Source: Gordionus sp. m RMFG-2023
Taxonomy: Eukaryota; Nematomorpha; Gordioida; Chordodea; Parachordodidae
DNA: 64,000 bases
Direction of reading: 5' to 3'
Assembly: GCF_954871325.1 (NCBI RefSeq)
Contig: NC_088775.1
Coordinates: 85,847,561-85,911,560 of the forward strand
Made by a program: the position numbers and the translations under genes. Shown here piece after piece: positions 44,417 to 55,638 of this stretch (the stretch's first letter is position 1; each line of letters begins with the position of its first letter). Below the pieces are notes generated by a model. The model saw only the letters and a list, made by a program, of their open reading frames with translations. It was not told the DNA's origin and searched no databases.

Positions 44417-45256
44417 TCATTTATAATGTTTTAAATTGTTTAAAATTAAAACCTCACTATAACCAGGTGAATTTTGTAGATCTTTGTGCAAAAATTTGTT
44501 ACCATCTAAGGAAATAATACAGAGTGTAGAGTCTCTAAATATTGAAGGAGGGATTGAGTGGGGTGTAAGGCTATTATGTTCTAACCTTATAACTTTTAAT
44601 CTTGGGCATTTTGATAAACCCTCAGGGAGTTGAGTCAACTAAATCATAAATCTAAATAATATTTTATATTAATATTACTTGATTATAGTTGAGATTTATT
44701 TCAATGCATTGTATTAATTCAATTTCATTCGGTAATTTTACAATTAGATTGTTAGATAAATCCAAAGTAGTTAATGAGCCTAGTGATAATATTTGTTGTG
44801 GAAACATTTTAAATTTATTAAGATTAAGTGATAAATTTTTCAAATTTTTTAAGGCTACAAATGTGTCTGGCAATTGTGCTATATCATTATTGTTTGCAAT
44901 CAAATTTTCAAGTTTTACAAGTGTATTTATTGAATTTGGCAATTCCTCTATTTTTAAATAATTAACAAACAATTGAATCATATTATTTACTTAAATTACA
45001 AAAAGATATATTAAGAATTTTTAAAGTTACAAAGGTTTCCATATTTGAAGGTAATTTATTTAATTTATTATGGGATATATCTAAATTTCTTAGACAATCA
45101 GCCATTCTTATAAGTTGAGGAGGTAACTAAATAAAATAACATATTTATAAAAAAATTACAAAAAACATTAACCTCTTTCATATTTGAATCGGATAAATTT
45201 AAGCAACCAGTTTTTTTGGCACCCTCCAAATGAGCACGGTTTACTTTGTTACCCAT
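44417..45256 (-). CDS. lrrc57: LRRC57-type leucine-rich-repeat protein, complete, four exons
   Basis: Predicted 236-residue protein (human LRRC57 is 239). Exons on the minus strand: 45256-45173, 45126-44991, 44947-44679, 44638-44417, with introns of 46, 43 and 40 nt; all phases agree. It starts MGNKVNRAHLEGAKKTGCLN, matching human [20 protein letters not shown]. Gly2 is a likely N-myristoylation site, so the protein is probably membrane-attached. About six LRRs of the LxxLxLxxNxLxxLP type follow: LRNLDISHNKLNKLP, LKILNISFCNLKELP, LENLIANNNDIAQLP, LKNLSLNLNKFKMFP, LTTLDLSNNLIVKLP and IEINLNYNQLTQLP. Then come the conserved CPRLKVIRLEHNSL and a PPSIFRDSTLCIISLDGNKF C-cap. The last 15 residues diverge from the human FTATKKKF tail. 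The 43 nt intron is required to restore the second LRR. Its role in the family is poorly known; probably a protein-interaction adaptor. Confidence 0.92.
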
Positions 45257-46192
45257 GTTTAATTTTTTTTACCTGCCAATAACTAAAAAAAAATACAGCT
45301 GAGAAAATTTAAAGTGATAGACGATTTAGCTACATGTTAAACAGGATCAATGAATTGACTAGAAGAACAACTTGAAAAAATATGATTGAGTTTTTGTTAT
45401 TATAATACTTTTGCATTGATATCTATATGATAATTTGCTTTCATTTCTTAATTGATAACTACCCTTCCGCACCCCCACCCCTAACCTTAATTTTCTAATT
45501 TTATAAAATCATTTAGGAAATTTCTTCTTCAATATAAAAAAGGTGAGTAAAAATATCTTAAAAATTTACGAATGAGGGATATTAAGAACACAAAAATTTA
45601 ATGAATGGAACGCTTCCGGAAGATGCTAAAATTTGTATGGGATGGACGTTTGACCTTTTCTATTTTCAATTGTAAATACTTAGAATTAATATTACTTTGC
45701 TATCAACTTTAGCGCTTAAGGGTAAAAAATTAGTTATTATAACTGTTAAATATTGTCTTAAATTTATTTAAATTTTTGCCCTTAGGGTTATTTTTTTTAT
45801 TAAAAAATACTTTCTTATTAAATCCCCTTTTTCTTTAGATTTAATTACAAAAATTAAAACACATGGCATTTGTCTTTTCTTTTAATTAGAGGTTATCATA
45901 CTTTTGGATTACTTTCTTTAGTAAGGTTTCCTTTCCAAGGTTTTAATTTATTATTAGGTAGTTAGGACCCGGAGATCATCCTAAATCCGGAGGTATAATT
46001 AGAGTTCTGAAAAGTATACGGGGATGGTAAAACTAATAAAACTCTTTTTCGCAAAAACGTTCCTTTTTCCACTTTGCGTCAATTTTATTTTAATTTATAA
46101 TTGTGCCTTTTATTTTTTCTATAAAAGTGACTAATTTGTATGTTTGCCAGGATCTGATATTTTAGTTTGTAAATTTTAATATTCGAAATTTT
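45257..46192. other. spacer upstream of LRRC57
   Basis: Presumed promoter side of LRRC57, with no recognisable core element. Otherwise A/T-rich sequence with a C-rich patch (45465-45485). No gene is seen. Confidence 0.45.
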
Positions 46193-46375
46193 TTAAATCA
46201 ATAAAAAAATTATTAAAAATATAATTGTCCCTTTTGCTAATAAATAATTGACACTCATAAGGACTGATTGGAGAGAATTCAATTGTTCCTGCTGTTTCAC
46301 CTCGAAATTATGCTCTTCCATCGGTTGATGAAGCCTCGTTACTTCGTTAGCCTTTTCCGATTCTCCCACAACCAA
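46193..46375 (-). CDS. candidate terminal exon encoding a tail-anchored coiled-coil segment
   Basis: On the minus strand the frame VVGESEKANEVTRLH, then EEHNFEVKQQEQLNSLQSV, ends in LLAKGTIIFLIIFLLI and a stop. That is a charged, helix-prone stretch followed by a hydrophobic segment long enough to cross a membrane, with nothing after it, as in tail-anchored proteins. The frame has no ATG at its start; an AG just upstream (about 46386) could be an acceptor, making this a last exon. Base composition is clearly less A/T-rich than the surroundings. I do not recognise a family. It could be fortuitous. Confidence 0.35.
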   Translation of the reverse strand: MVVGESEKANEVTRLHQPMEEHNFEVKQQEQLNSLQSVLMSVNYLLAKGTIIFLIIFLLI

Positions 46376-47725
46376 TCCATCTTATTTTGATATCACAATT
46401 TTTAAAAATGCCACAAGTCAATTTGACTAACTTTTTATGTCACCGCTATTAAATATAAAATATCAAAGCCACATCGAGTCTGAATCATTTCATATTTTTC
46501 AGAATATTCGTGAAATAAACTATTTTACTTCTACACCTATCTAATTAACTGAAATAAACAAATAACAACATCCATGATTAACATTGAATGATAATCAATA
46601 ATATTTTGAATTGGGCGAATAAATACTTTAATGTATTTAGACATAATTGATTTTTAAATCTTAATAAAATTCACATATATTCAGTCTAAAGCGTGCCATA
46701 GTTTTTATTTCGCTTATAACTGGTTTTTATTTATTGATTAAAAAAACTGATTGATGATTAGTAAATAGGTACTAATCAAAAATTACATAAATTGTTTATT
46801 GCTTCTATAATTTTTCTTCATGCATATCAATCTTGAAAATATATTTTTATTTTGCAAATAATGTTTTTCCTTAAAATCAAAGGTATAAACACTAAAATGT
46901 ACGAAATACCTATTTATTGACATAAATAGGGATAATGTTTTCATATCTCTGTCTAAATTCTCCGTTCTGTCATGATGCTTTACAATTTTCTTTCCCTAAT
47001 AATTTTTTTCCCCAACCATCTAACAGATAGATTAAAACGATAAAATATTCTAATAATGCCCAACAATGATTTCGTATAAGTGGCCGGAAATTTCAAAAGC
47101 TTGACCATGCTTAAAGAGTGACGATATTTTTATTTTGTTTATAACTCAGTCTATTTTTGCGGTTCTCATATTTGATTGAGGAATTAAATTTACTAGTCAG
47201 TCAATATAGCGCACGTCAGATTTAGTTTTTTTAAATGTTTTCCATTCTAACATAATGCCAATTATTTTTTCTTAATACTGTATACCAAACGTAAGTTAAT
47301 TTACAAATAAGCACCAAGCATTCCTACTATCATTCAGCCACTTTTTAATCGTAGGGTTGGTCTAAATCTTACTAATTATTTTCTTTTATGCATGACTGGT
47401 TAAAGTCAGACACTAATAAGAGATATTACAATTGTTTAGCCAACTTTAACGAAGATGATATTAAGATAACTATGCAAAGAGCTATTATATGACTCAGCCG
47501 TAGAAGATTTTTAACTCCCCCCCCCTCCCCCCCCCCCATGGATAAATCCTGGTTACTCCACTTCCAACAAGACTCTGTAAAGCGCTAGCTGGACTTAGCT
47601 CCATCAGTTCCCGCGAAATATTTGTTTAATTCAAAAAAATCTACGGAGGTTGATTAGAAACAAGCTTACTCGAGGAACCGGTTCCTTAAATGTAAAGATC
47701 CGATATTAAAATAATATAATTATAA
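46376..47725. other. A/T-rich spacer with one weak exon-like patch and a C-run
   Basis: On the minus strand 46995-46910 reads GKKIVKHHDRTENLDRDMK between an AG and a GT, with a further AG 40 nt on; it may be another exon of the candidate at 46193-46375, but this is weak. A C-run of about 20 bases is at 47517-47537. The patch 47545-47680 is G+C-richer without an assignable product. Confidence 0.4.
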
Positions 47726-47965
47726 ATGGCAGATATGGGAGAATCACCAGAGAGAAGTATACAGATAAAGATGGGAAGACAGAGGATGATAGCTGGAGTA
47801 GCCAAAAGGATAAGATACGAAACAACCCATAATAATAAAAAATCAGGAAAAATTAGACTAAGATGGTATAGATATAGGATGAGAAAACACCAAAAATATA
47901 TCGGAAACAAAGTTTGCAAGTTTAAAGGTGATGGGAAAATGGAAAAATGGCAGGCAAAAACTTCA
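47726..47965 (+). mobile_element. LINE C-terminal fragment (RLRWYGHxxR type)
   Basis: The + strand reads RMIAGVAKRIRYETTHN, then GKIRLRWYRYRMRKHQKY and IGNKVCKFKGDGKMEKW. This corresponds to the tail of CR1/RTE-type LINE proteins (SRLRWYGHVLRR..YV.K.V). It is short and 5' truncated, and no reverse-transcriptase core is nearby. Confidence 0.6.
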
Positions 47966-48616
47966 ACGGGTTCATAAAGTTAAAATATCGTAAAAATATA
48001 AATTAAGTATAATAGATTATATGAACAATATAAAATAGAAAGAAATACTGAAGGAGCATGCCACCTGATAAGATAAAAGCACTAAAATAGAAAAAAATAA
48101 CAAGTTTATTTCTGTGTAGCCTATAGGTATATATTGTTTTTTGTTTGTATATAAATGATTATTAGGATATGGTATAATATGATTATTGTAAGAGAGACGT
48201 GGGGAATGATTTACCCCAAAGGGTCAAAAATGTTCCATAAAACATATATAGTAATGAATACTAACGAAATATCACATATTAACTTTGTCTTATTACATGA
48301 AAACTCAAAGAAAACAAGGGTAAAATATCTCCATTTTAATTTTGCATAGATATCAAAAATAGTGGTGGGGGGGGGGGATTTTTAACTCCCATGCCTCTTG
48401 AAGGTTGAACTTAATGAATTTACCGATTAATAAAATTGATTAAAAGGCAATCAGAAAAAAAACACGGGTTGATTTATTTGTTTTAATATGGATACTTTTA
48501 TTTACTAACATTATTAAAGGTGATTAAAATTTAGTGTAAACCCAACTTCCAATGTTGAATGTAAATAAAGTAAATAAAATGTTAAGAAAAACACCTTAGA
48601 AGTACCGTAACCTGGC

Positions 48617-48712
48617 ATTCACAGGTATCACCAATTCGTGGCGAAGTGTACAAAATATAATATATTTCCATAAACTTCGTTTCGCGCTAACTATGAATGC
48701 AGGGTAAAATTT
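48617..48712. repeat. GTTAGCGCGAA-type palindromic MITE, about 95 bp
   Basis: Left end AACCTGGCATTCACAGGTAT followed by GGCGAAGTGTACAAAAT. Right end AAACTTCGTTTCGCGCTAAC followed by TATGAATGCAGGGTAA. The ends are inverted repeats (ACCCTGCATTCATAGTTAGC family), and this is the cleanest copy in the window. Confidence 0.7.
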
Positions 48713-50999
48713 TTTTAACGTATGACCTGAAAACCCTGCCCATGAGTCGTATGAGTTAATTTCAAAATGATGGGTACTTTTTGCTGAAGAAGAGAATTAT
48801 CAAGTAATAAACATTTTCATTAACTAATCAAAAACAAAAAATTAAGGAATATACTCTTTGAGAAAAAATAAGTGTATAAATTTGGTAAAATGGATAGAGT
48901 GATGGAAAAGTGAACTATATCTTGGTTTTTCATATAAATTTATTTTAAAAAAAACGAGAAAGATTTATGGCAGAATTGTCTGAAAGTCAAAGGATAAGAA
49001 CTTTATACAGGTTATATAATACGATTTTCCGGTAAAATCATTATTTTCAAAAAGCCCTAATAAATGATCTAAATACTACATTATAGAAATTTAGACTTAA
49101 ATTAGATATAATTTTTTATAGGTTAAAATTCGTTTTCTCTTAAAAGAAAATCTATCAGCATATGGGAATTAAATGCGTGCACTTATCTTTCTCTCCTCTA
49201 CTTAATAAATCTATTTACGATTTATATCTAAAATTAAAGTTAATTTTAAAACTACGTTGAACAAAGCATCTTTTTTAAAAAAAATTAAGAATGATATTTG
49301 AAAATTTTCCAAATTTAAAAAAAAATGACTATTTGCGACTCGAAATAATTTATAAAGTTAAATTTTTTTTAGTTACCATTAGAGTCCGTCTATCTTGTTA
49401 ATACGAGAAGACAGAAGTTTTCCAACTTCAGATTAAAATATTAGGATTAGAACTCTAAGTGGAATACTGCACTATGCATTTAGATTTAATTTATCTACCC
49501 TCCTAGGGAAAAAAAAATAATATAGCGTATTATTCATTATTTTAAAATTGTTAAATAGAGTATAAAAAACCTTATCTGTAAAATTAAATTCATTAAGTTA
49601 ATTGGAAATGACAACCTTTCCCTTACCCCTCCTTTTCACATTAAAATTTAATATAATTATAAAGGTAATAATTTAAATAAAAACAATGGAGTCTCTATCT
49701 AGTATAAAATATCTACAATCTTTTTTTTGCCATGTTATAATTATTATTGCTTTTTTGTTTGTTAGATAATATAAAGATTTTTGGTTTAATAAGCATTTTT
49801 TTTTTAATTATGGTTTAATTTTAGGTGTAATAAATAGTAAAAGTTAGGTATATATATATTGAATCGATATATATATCATATGTAATATTTTGCTTAATCA
49901 AATTTTATTACTTTATATTTATATACCTATTTAAAACGGAATAACTAGTACATAATTTTTTTTAAATAGGTATTATATATATATATATGTTATTGGGATA
50001 TGGATCCATGGAGATTCGTAATCTTCTGATTTGATATCATTTACTGATGGAAATTTTTAAATTTGAAAAATTTAAGTTGACTGGAAATGCATTCCAAAAT
50101 GTGTAGAATATACTTATCCTGTAAATATCAGACAATTTTGTTATTGATTAACTCCTAATTTATAATAAATTTTTAGGTATAAGTTAATGATTCTGCTTAG
50201 ACATTGTGCGGCCAAACTAGATTTAGTAAATTTCAATAATAAATTAGTATTTTTTTAAAAAATAAAATTTTGACTTTGGATGCACCCATAATATATAATA
50301 AATGAATTATAATCAAATTTTCACATATATAAATAAAATTAAATAGATACATAATCTAGGCGTATTATAAACTGGCGTAATGCTTATTTTATTACAAAAG
50401 TACTGTAGGAAAAAAATATAACATAAATTATAAAATATAAATATGAGAATAGTTGGAAAAAATAAATAAAATGTTGATAACAATTTTTATAATATATAAG
50501 AAAGCAGCGAAATATAAGTAAAAATTAAAATTAAAATTAATCTTTAAATTCATATAAAATGATTATTGAAATTAAAAGAATCTAAATATAAATTTTTAAT
50601 AAATAATCATAAATATTAAAATTAAATCACCAATTTTAAACATGCATAATATATTGTCTTTTTTTAAAAAAATATAGGACATTTATTTCGGTTTGACTAA
50701 ATTGCAAATGCTTAGGTAAAATGCTAAGGTAAACTGCAAATGCTTAGATAAAAATTTTATATATGAAATAGCGTGTGGTCGATTATATTTAATATTTATT
50801 TATTTCTCTTTAAGGCAAATTTATATTTCTTTATTTCAAATAAAATTTATAAATTAACAAAATCTAAATCGCATATTAATAATTTTTAAATTACATATCA
50901 ATGATCCATATACAATTCTAAGAAAGTCTATTTGAATAATAAATCTTTAAAGTAAAATTATTAAGTTAATAAAAATAAAATAAAACGCGGCGTTAAAAT
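48713..50999. other. A/T-rich spacer
   Basis: No gene, no clear repeat boundaries. Short AT microsatellites near 49850-49885 and 49970-49990. Nothing else is seen. Confidence 0.5.
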
Positions 51000-52640
51000 C
51001 TTAGCTCATCAGTAAATAGCAGCAAATCAAAGTTGTTGGAGGGTATGGGTGATAGAAACTCGTGATCGGATTCTTAGTTCAAATGATAAAATACTGTGAG
51101 ATCATCATCATGAAAATTCTATTTTAGGTCAGTGACGGATCCTTCATTGAGTGAATATACTAGTCTTTCTGTGAAAATAAGGAGGGTCGTGGAGTGTTTG
51201 GGCAACGGAATTGTTCCAAATAGTCTGCGATTCCACTAACAAGGAGTCAGAAAATGAAAGCTGGCGAATATATGGATCAGATGATAGACGCAAAGCGATA
51301 AATCCACTAATGGAAAAAGTTGGGGGTGAATATAAGCCGAAATCCTCAAACTTGAATAGAAGCGATGCTTGTAACCATAAATTATGATTAAAACGGAGAT
51401 TTGATGGAAGTTTAAATGATTTTAATATATCGAGAAATTTGAAATTAGAAGTGGATCGAAGAGCCTAAAGAATTTTAGGAGTAGGAAAGGTTTTTGGTCA
51501 TGTGGAAATTATAGGTGAATGGGATGGAACAATTAAATGGTCAGATCTGTTTTCTGCTTATTAAGGGATAGTTCAATTGTTAGGAAATGTGTTCTAATGT
51601 TAGCCAGTTCCTTTGCGACCTCATTCAGGGGCCGCAGAATATATCGTCATTGATGTAATAGATGTGTAATGGAAGATTACAATGGGCTGAAAGTACCGGG
51701 CCCAGAGGATCGCCTCGTTGAATCTCTTCTGATGATGAGAGAAAATAATTGTTGGAAATAAAATGACATAGAATAGCAGGAGTTAAAAAATTGAGAAAAA
51801 ATGGATGAATGGTATATTTGTGAGAGAAAGTGAGAGCGGCCAATAGTATTGAAGGAATTAGAAAAGTCTATTTTGACGAGAATTTTGTCACTTGTTAGTT
51901 TGGAGATGGATATGGGTAGCATGCATGTCTATTTCGCAACCACCTTTAATCCTAATACCGAGTTGGTAGGGTGCTAAAATTAAAGCGGCTTTGTCCTTAA
52001 TTTTTTGGAAGATGTGAGGTTCGAAACAAGAAGTCGAAATACGGTCACGATTGCAATTGGTCGGATGTCCTTGTTAGGTTTTTCTAGTGCTTTTAATTTA
52101 ATACCGAATAGGAGGGTCTGATGGATCCGCGAAAGTTCCTGTGCTATTTCGAAGGATTGATACTTGGCTGACTGAGAGGGGATTTAAAGTCCTGGAAAAA
52201 GATAGGACGAAGCCAATCCAGTTGAAGAGTCGTGGTGAACGGATTAAATGCATTTGCATACCTCAGCTGGGGGGGGGGTCAGGAATGTGTTGGGATGAGG
52301 TATAAAGTCACTAAAATTTAGAGAGGAAAGATTATTAAATAAGGATTGGTAACAGATGGAGAGGACTTTGGCTACTGTCGTGGTGAACGGATAAAATGCA
52401 TTTGCATACCTCGGCTGGGGGGGGGGGGGTCAGGAATGTGTTGGGATGAGAGATGATGAGAGGTTTATCGGATTTTAAGAAGTTTATAATGTCATCGTGA
52501 GTGGTAGGTGAGTCGGGATTGTCTAACGATGATGGTAAGTAGGCGTTAATGGATGAGATGGAGGTGTCGCTATGAGCATAAAAGATGGAAAGCGGTTTTT
52601 AGAAGGGAGGAGAAGGACGAGGCTGTGAATGGAGTGAAGG
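51000..52640 (-). mobile_element. LINE reverse-transcriptase fragment with QGDPLGP and YxDD regions
   Basis: On the minus strand, in order from right to left: an RPIAIVTVFRLLVS-like stretch near 52080-52030 (family: RPIAVGxxLRRLVSK); KILVKIDFSNSFNTIGRSHF near 51880-51830 (first catalytic Asp region); IQRGDPLGP near 51725-51695; YYINDDIFCGP near 51660-51630 (YxDD palm); then QASLLFKFEDFGLYS near 51380-51340 (family QASLPxxxGGLGIRS). It belongs to the same lineage as 28.7-31.2 kb. Frame changes separate the blocks and no endonuclease was identified. A duplicated segment with a G-run (52225-52455) lies in its upstream part. Confidence 0.82.
52225..52455. repeat. duplicated ~70 bp segment with a G-run, 150 bp apart
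   Basis: CGTGGTGAACGGATTAAATG, then CATTTGCATACCTCAGCTGG, a G-run, then TCAGGAATGTGTTGGGATGA occurs at 52225 and again at 52379. The copies are nearly identical except for G-run length. The repeat pair lies in the LINE coding region and its translation on the minus strand includes a run of prolines from the G-run. Confidence 0.85.
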
Positions 52641-53957
52641 ATAAGAATTTATGGAAGAGAAAATTAAAAGTCAAATTCTTTTGTTATGAATGGGGATGTG
52701 ATGTAGAGTAAGAAAAAATAATTTAATAAGAATGAGATTATAATAGTCATCAATATTTAATGTTTCTTTTTTTTCGTATAAAATGAAAAAGGGAACATAA
52801 AGATTGTTGGAGTTAGTTGATTTGCGATTAAAGTTAATTTTTTGCTTTATGGAATATAATTGTTGGGGAAAAGAAGATTAAAAGGCTATGGAATATATAT
52901 TTTTTTTTAAAAAAAAGAAATTATTATTGGCTAAATATTTAAGCATAAAGGAATATATATATATATATAATTTTAGAGAGTTTAGAAAAATTGAGTAATA
53001 AAGTTGAGTTTATATTTTTGGAATGAATGGAAAACATAATAGAACAAGAAAGTTTTAATTTTTATTTTTTTTAAATATAAATGGAGAATGGGAAAGCATA
53101 TTTGAGTTGATTGTTGTGTATTAAGGTTTTATAATTTTGGACATATTTAAGATGTGAGAGAAATTGAGTAGTCATAAGTAAATTTATTGTTCTCATGATT
53201 AGGAGGATCAAGTGGGTACAAAATAATATATTCATGTTAGATGAAAATTTATGATGTGTAAAATATTAATAAAAAAATGTACAAAATAAATGTTAAATTA
53301 TTATTAAAGAGTGATTAAATATGTTCCTTTTTTTAAAAAAATGTGTAAATAGATTCTCAGCACAGTCTCATTAATATTTAATATCTTGGCATCTTTATTA
53401 TTAAAGTATCATATATTGGTATGTATTGAGTAAGGCCTAGAATTATATATATGTTTTGTGGTAGAATGGTTAAGGTTGATTGAGAAGCTACGTAACGTGT
53501 CATGTGGATTCTCAATTGTTTGAGTATGATTGTTAAGATGTTAAGGTAAGAATGTTTCTGTTTTGCTTAAATGCCGATATAAATTTTTTAAAGAATTTGC
53601 CCTATAATAAAGGGAAATTCTTGGGATAATATTTAATTTATTTGTTGATAACACAAATTATAATTACATTTATTATATTAATGTTTCGTAATTATTTAAA
53701 AAATTTGTTTTCATTTTAAAATCAATTATATAGATTTGTATTTTTAGTATTCAATATACCCACTGCCATTTATAACAATAATATATATACATTATTAATT
53801 GAAATTAGATCCCTTTTCTTATGATATAAACAACTTATAAAAATTAAATTATTAGATATATTCAGAAATAAAGTAATAGACATTAATAATTGTATTTCCA
53901 TCATCTATCAATAGATAATTTAAATCCTTTTAAATATAATTATATTAAAAATAATTA
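52641..53957. other. A/T-rich spacer
   Basis: No gene. Contains T9A8 and T7A7 palindromes (near 52895 and 53326) and a short AT microsatellite near 52958. Possibly the 5' portion of the LINE to the left, but nothing is readable. Confidence 0.45.
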
Positions 53958-54172
53958 ATATTAAATTTTAAATATTAATAATATTAGAGCCGCATGTTGG
54001 CGTTTATTTAAAATAATTACTATATTTATTAACTTTTATTTCTAACTTTCACCAAATTCAAAAGAATCGAGTTTAGACGTATAATGTATAAATGCAAGAT
54101 TCATTTTTTATTTTTTTTTGAAAATTTTTTTGACTTTGATATCATAATACAATCACAAATGGATTCACATTA
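53958..54172. repeat. direct repeat, copy 1 (interrupted by the Harbinger element)
   Basis: Shares with 55421-55638 the order CCGCAxGxTGGCGTTTA, CTAACTTTCACCAAAT, AATCGAGTTTAGACG and ATTCACATTA. Copy 1 breaks off exactly at TTA (54170-54172) where the transposon begins. Confidence 0.75.
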
Positions 54173-55270
54173 GGCTGCGTTTATAGTGAAGACGGAACCG
54201 TTCTTTACAACCGTTCCGTCAAAAGTCAATCTCATTAAAATGATATACATAGTGCATCCGTTCCGATACCTTCCGTCTTAAAAACGGACCCAGCAAATTT
54301 TGAAGTCAAAACATTTTGACATTTTGATCCGGCAAATATTTATAGATCTTTAAAACGTCAGATAAAATTTTACTGAAAATGGAAATTAATATAATTAATT
54401 GATGATTATAAAGATTCAAATAAGACGATTTTGGAGTAATCCAGGTTTGCAGTTTGGTCAAACAGGTATTAAAACTTTATAAATATAACGAATTTTTTAA
54501 ATAAATCATATTTTACTATTCCATTTTCACCTCTTATTTATATTCTAGTCCTTGGTAAAAATAATTAAATAGGATTTTATTTTAATTCTAATATCTAGTT
54601 TATTGATATTTAATTCAACCTAAAAATATTAAAGCTATATATTGTTATGTTGTATTAATAAATTATCAGATATTTAGATAAAAAGTAAATTAAGCTTAAT
54701 ATTTTTTCCGAAATTTGGTTTTTACAGTGATAATCAATATCATTTAATGGAGCAAACTTAATTTTTTATTAAATTGAACACTTTCAATAATTGAGCAAAC
54801 ATATGATTAATCATTTACCTCTATTATATATTTTTTAGATAATGATTTAAAGACAAAATGGAATAATCTTCGAGATTATCAAAATAAAGAATATAAAAAA
54901 CAATGGATAATCCTAGTGGTTCAGCAAGGGCATGGGGTTTATCCACTTAAAAGATATTTGATGAAGTCTTATATTAGAAATAATGATGATAATAGTAAAA
55001 TATTTATTCCGGGCAAAGCGAATGTAGGTTTGGGGTTTTAACCTCAAAATGGAGAATTTTATTAAGTGAGGTAGAGGTTAGTCTACCTATTTTTGAAGAC
55101 ATAATTAATAAAGCATGTTGCATTTTACATAAAGAAAAAACAAACATAACAAATTTTGAACTGGGGGATTCAAATCCCTTATGGAACCAACAGAGTATTA
55201 AAAATACTTCTGATGAGAATAAAAATTTTAGAAATTCATTTTGTAATTATTCTAATATATTGATATTTTA
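54173..55270 (+). mobile_element. PIF/Harbinger transposon remnant, internally deleted
   Basis: The left end GGCTGCGTTTATAGTGAAGA follows TTA, the usual 3 bp Harbinger target. Next to it is a hairpin-forming GACGGAACCGTTC...CGTTCCGTC. Coding pieces on the + strand: RRFWSNPGLQFGQTG near 54423-54467 (the start of HARBI1-like nucleases, followed by a GT donor), KTKWNNLRDYQNKEY near 54850 (MADF/Myb-like DNA-binding protein of the same elements), then GVYPLKRYLMKSYI near 54935 and ACCILHKEKTNIT near 55100, the C-terminal nuclease region (YPLKxYLMxP, ...ACxLHN). Most of the nuclease core is gone and the right end was not found. The MADF and nuclease pieces abut, implying deletion between the two genes. 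Confidence 0.75.
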
Positions 55271-55420
55271 AACTATTTATATATTCAATATTTTGTAATA
55301 TAAAATTTATTCAATAATATAAAATTTATTCAATATTTGTAATATAAAATTTATTCAATATTTTAAAATATAAAATTTATAATATGTTTATTAATTATAA
55401 TGAATTTATTTATTAATTTT

Positions 55421-55638
55421 TTTAAATTTCAATAATATTAAATCCGCAAGATGGCGTTTAATAATAAAAAATAATACCATATTTTCTAATTTTTATTTTT
55501 TAAATTTTTTTCCCTTCTAACTTTCACCAAATGTCAAATGAAATCGAGTTTAGACGCAATTTATATTTTTTGAAAAATTTTTTCACTTTGGTTGCACTTA
55601 ATATAATTATACAATCAATCACAAATGTATTCACATTA
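55421..55638. repeat. direct repeat, copy 2 (uninterrupted, empty-site equivalent)
   Basis: Matches 53958-54172 but reads through ATTCACATTAAATATTC without the insertion, so it shows what the Harbinger target looked like. A short part (ATCCGCAAGxTxGCGTTTA) also occurs at 32705-32725. Confidence 0.75.

Noticed and set aside
44689-44961. 90-residue plus-strand open frame
   Set aside because: Antisense of LRRC57 exon 3.
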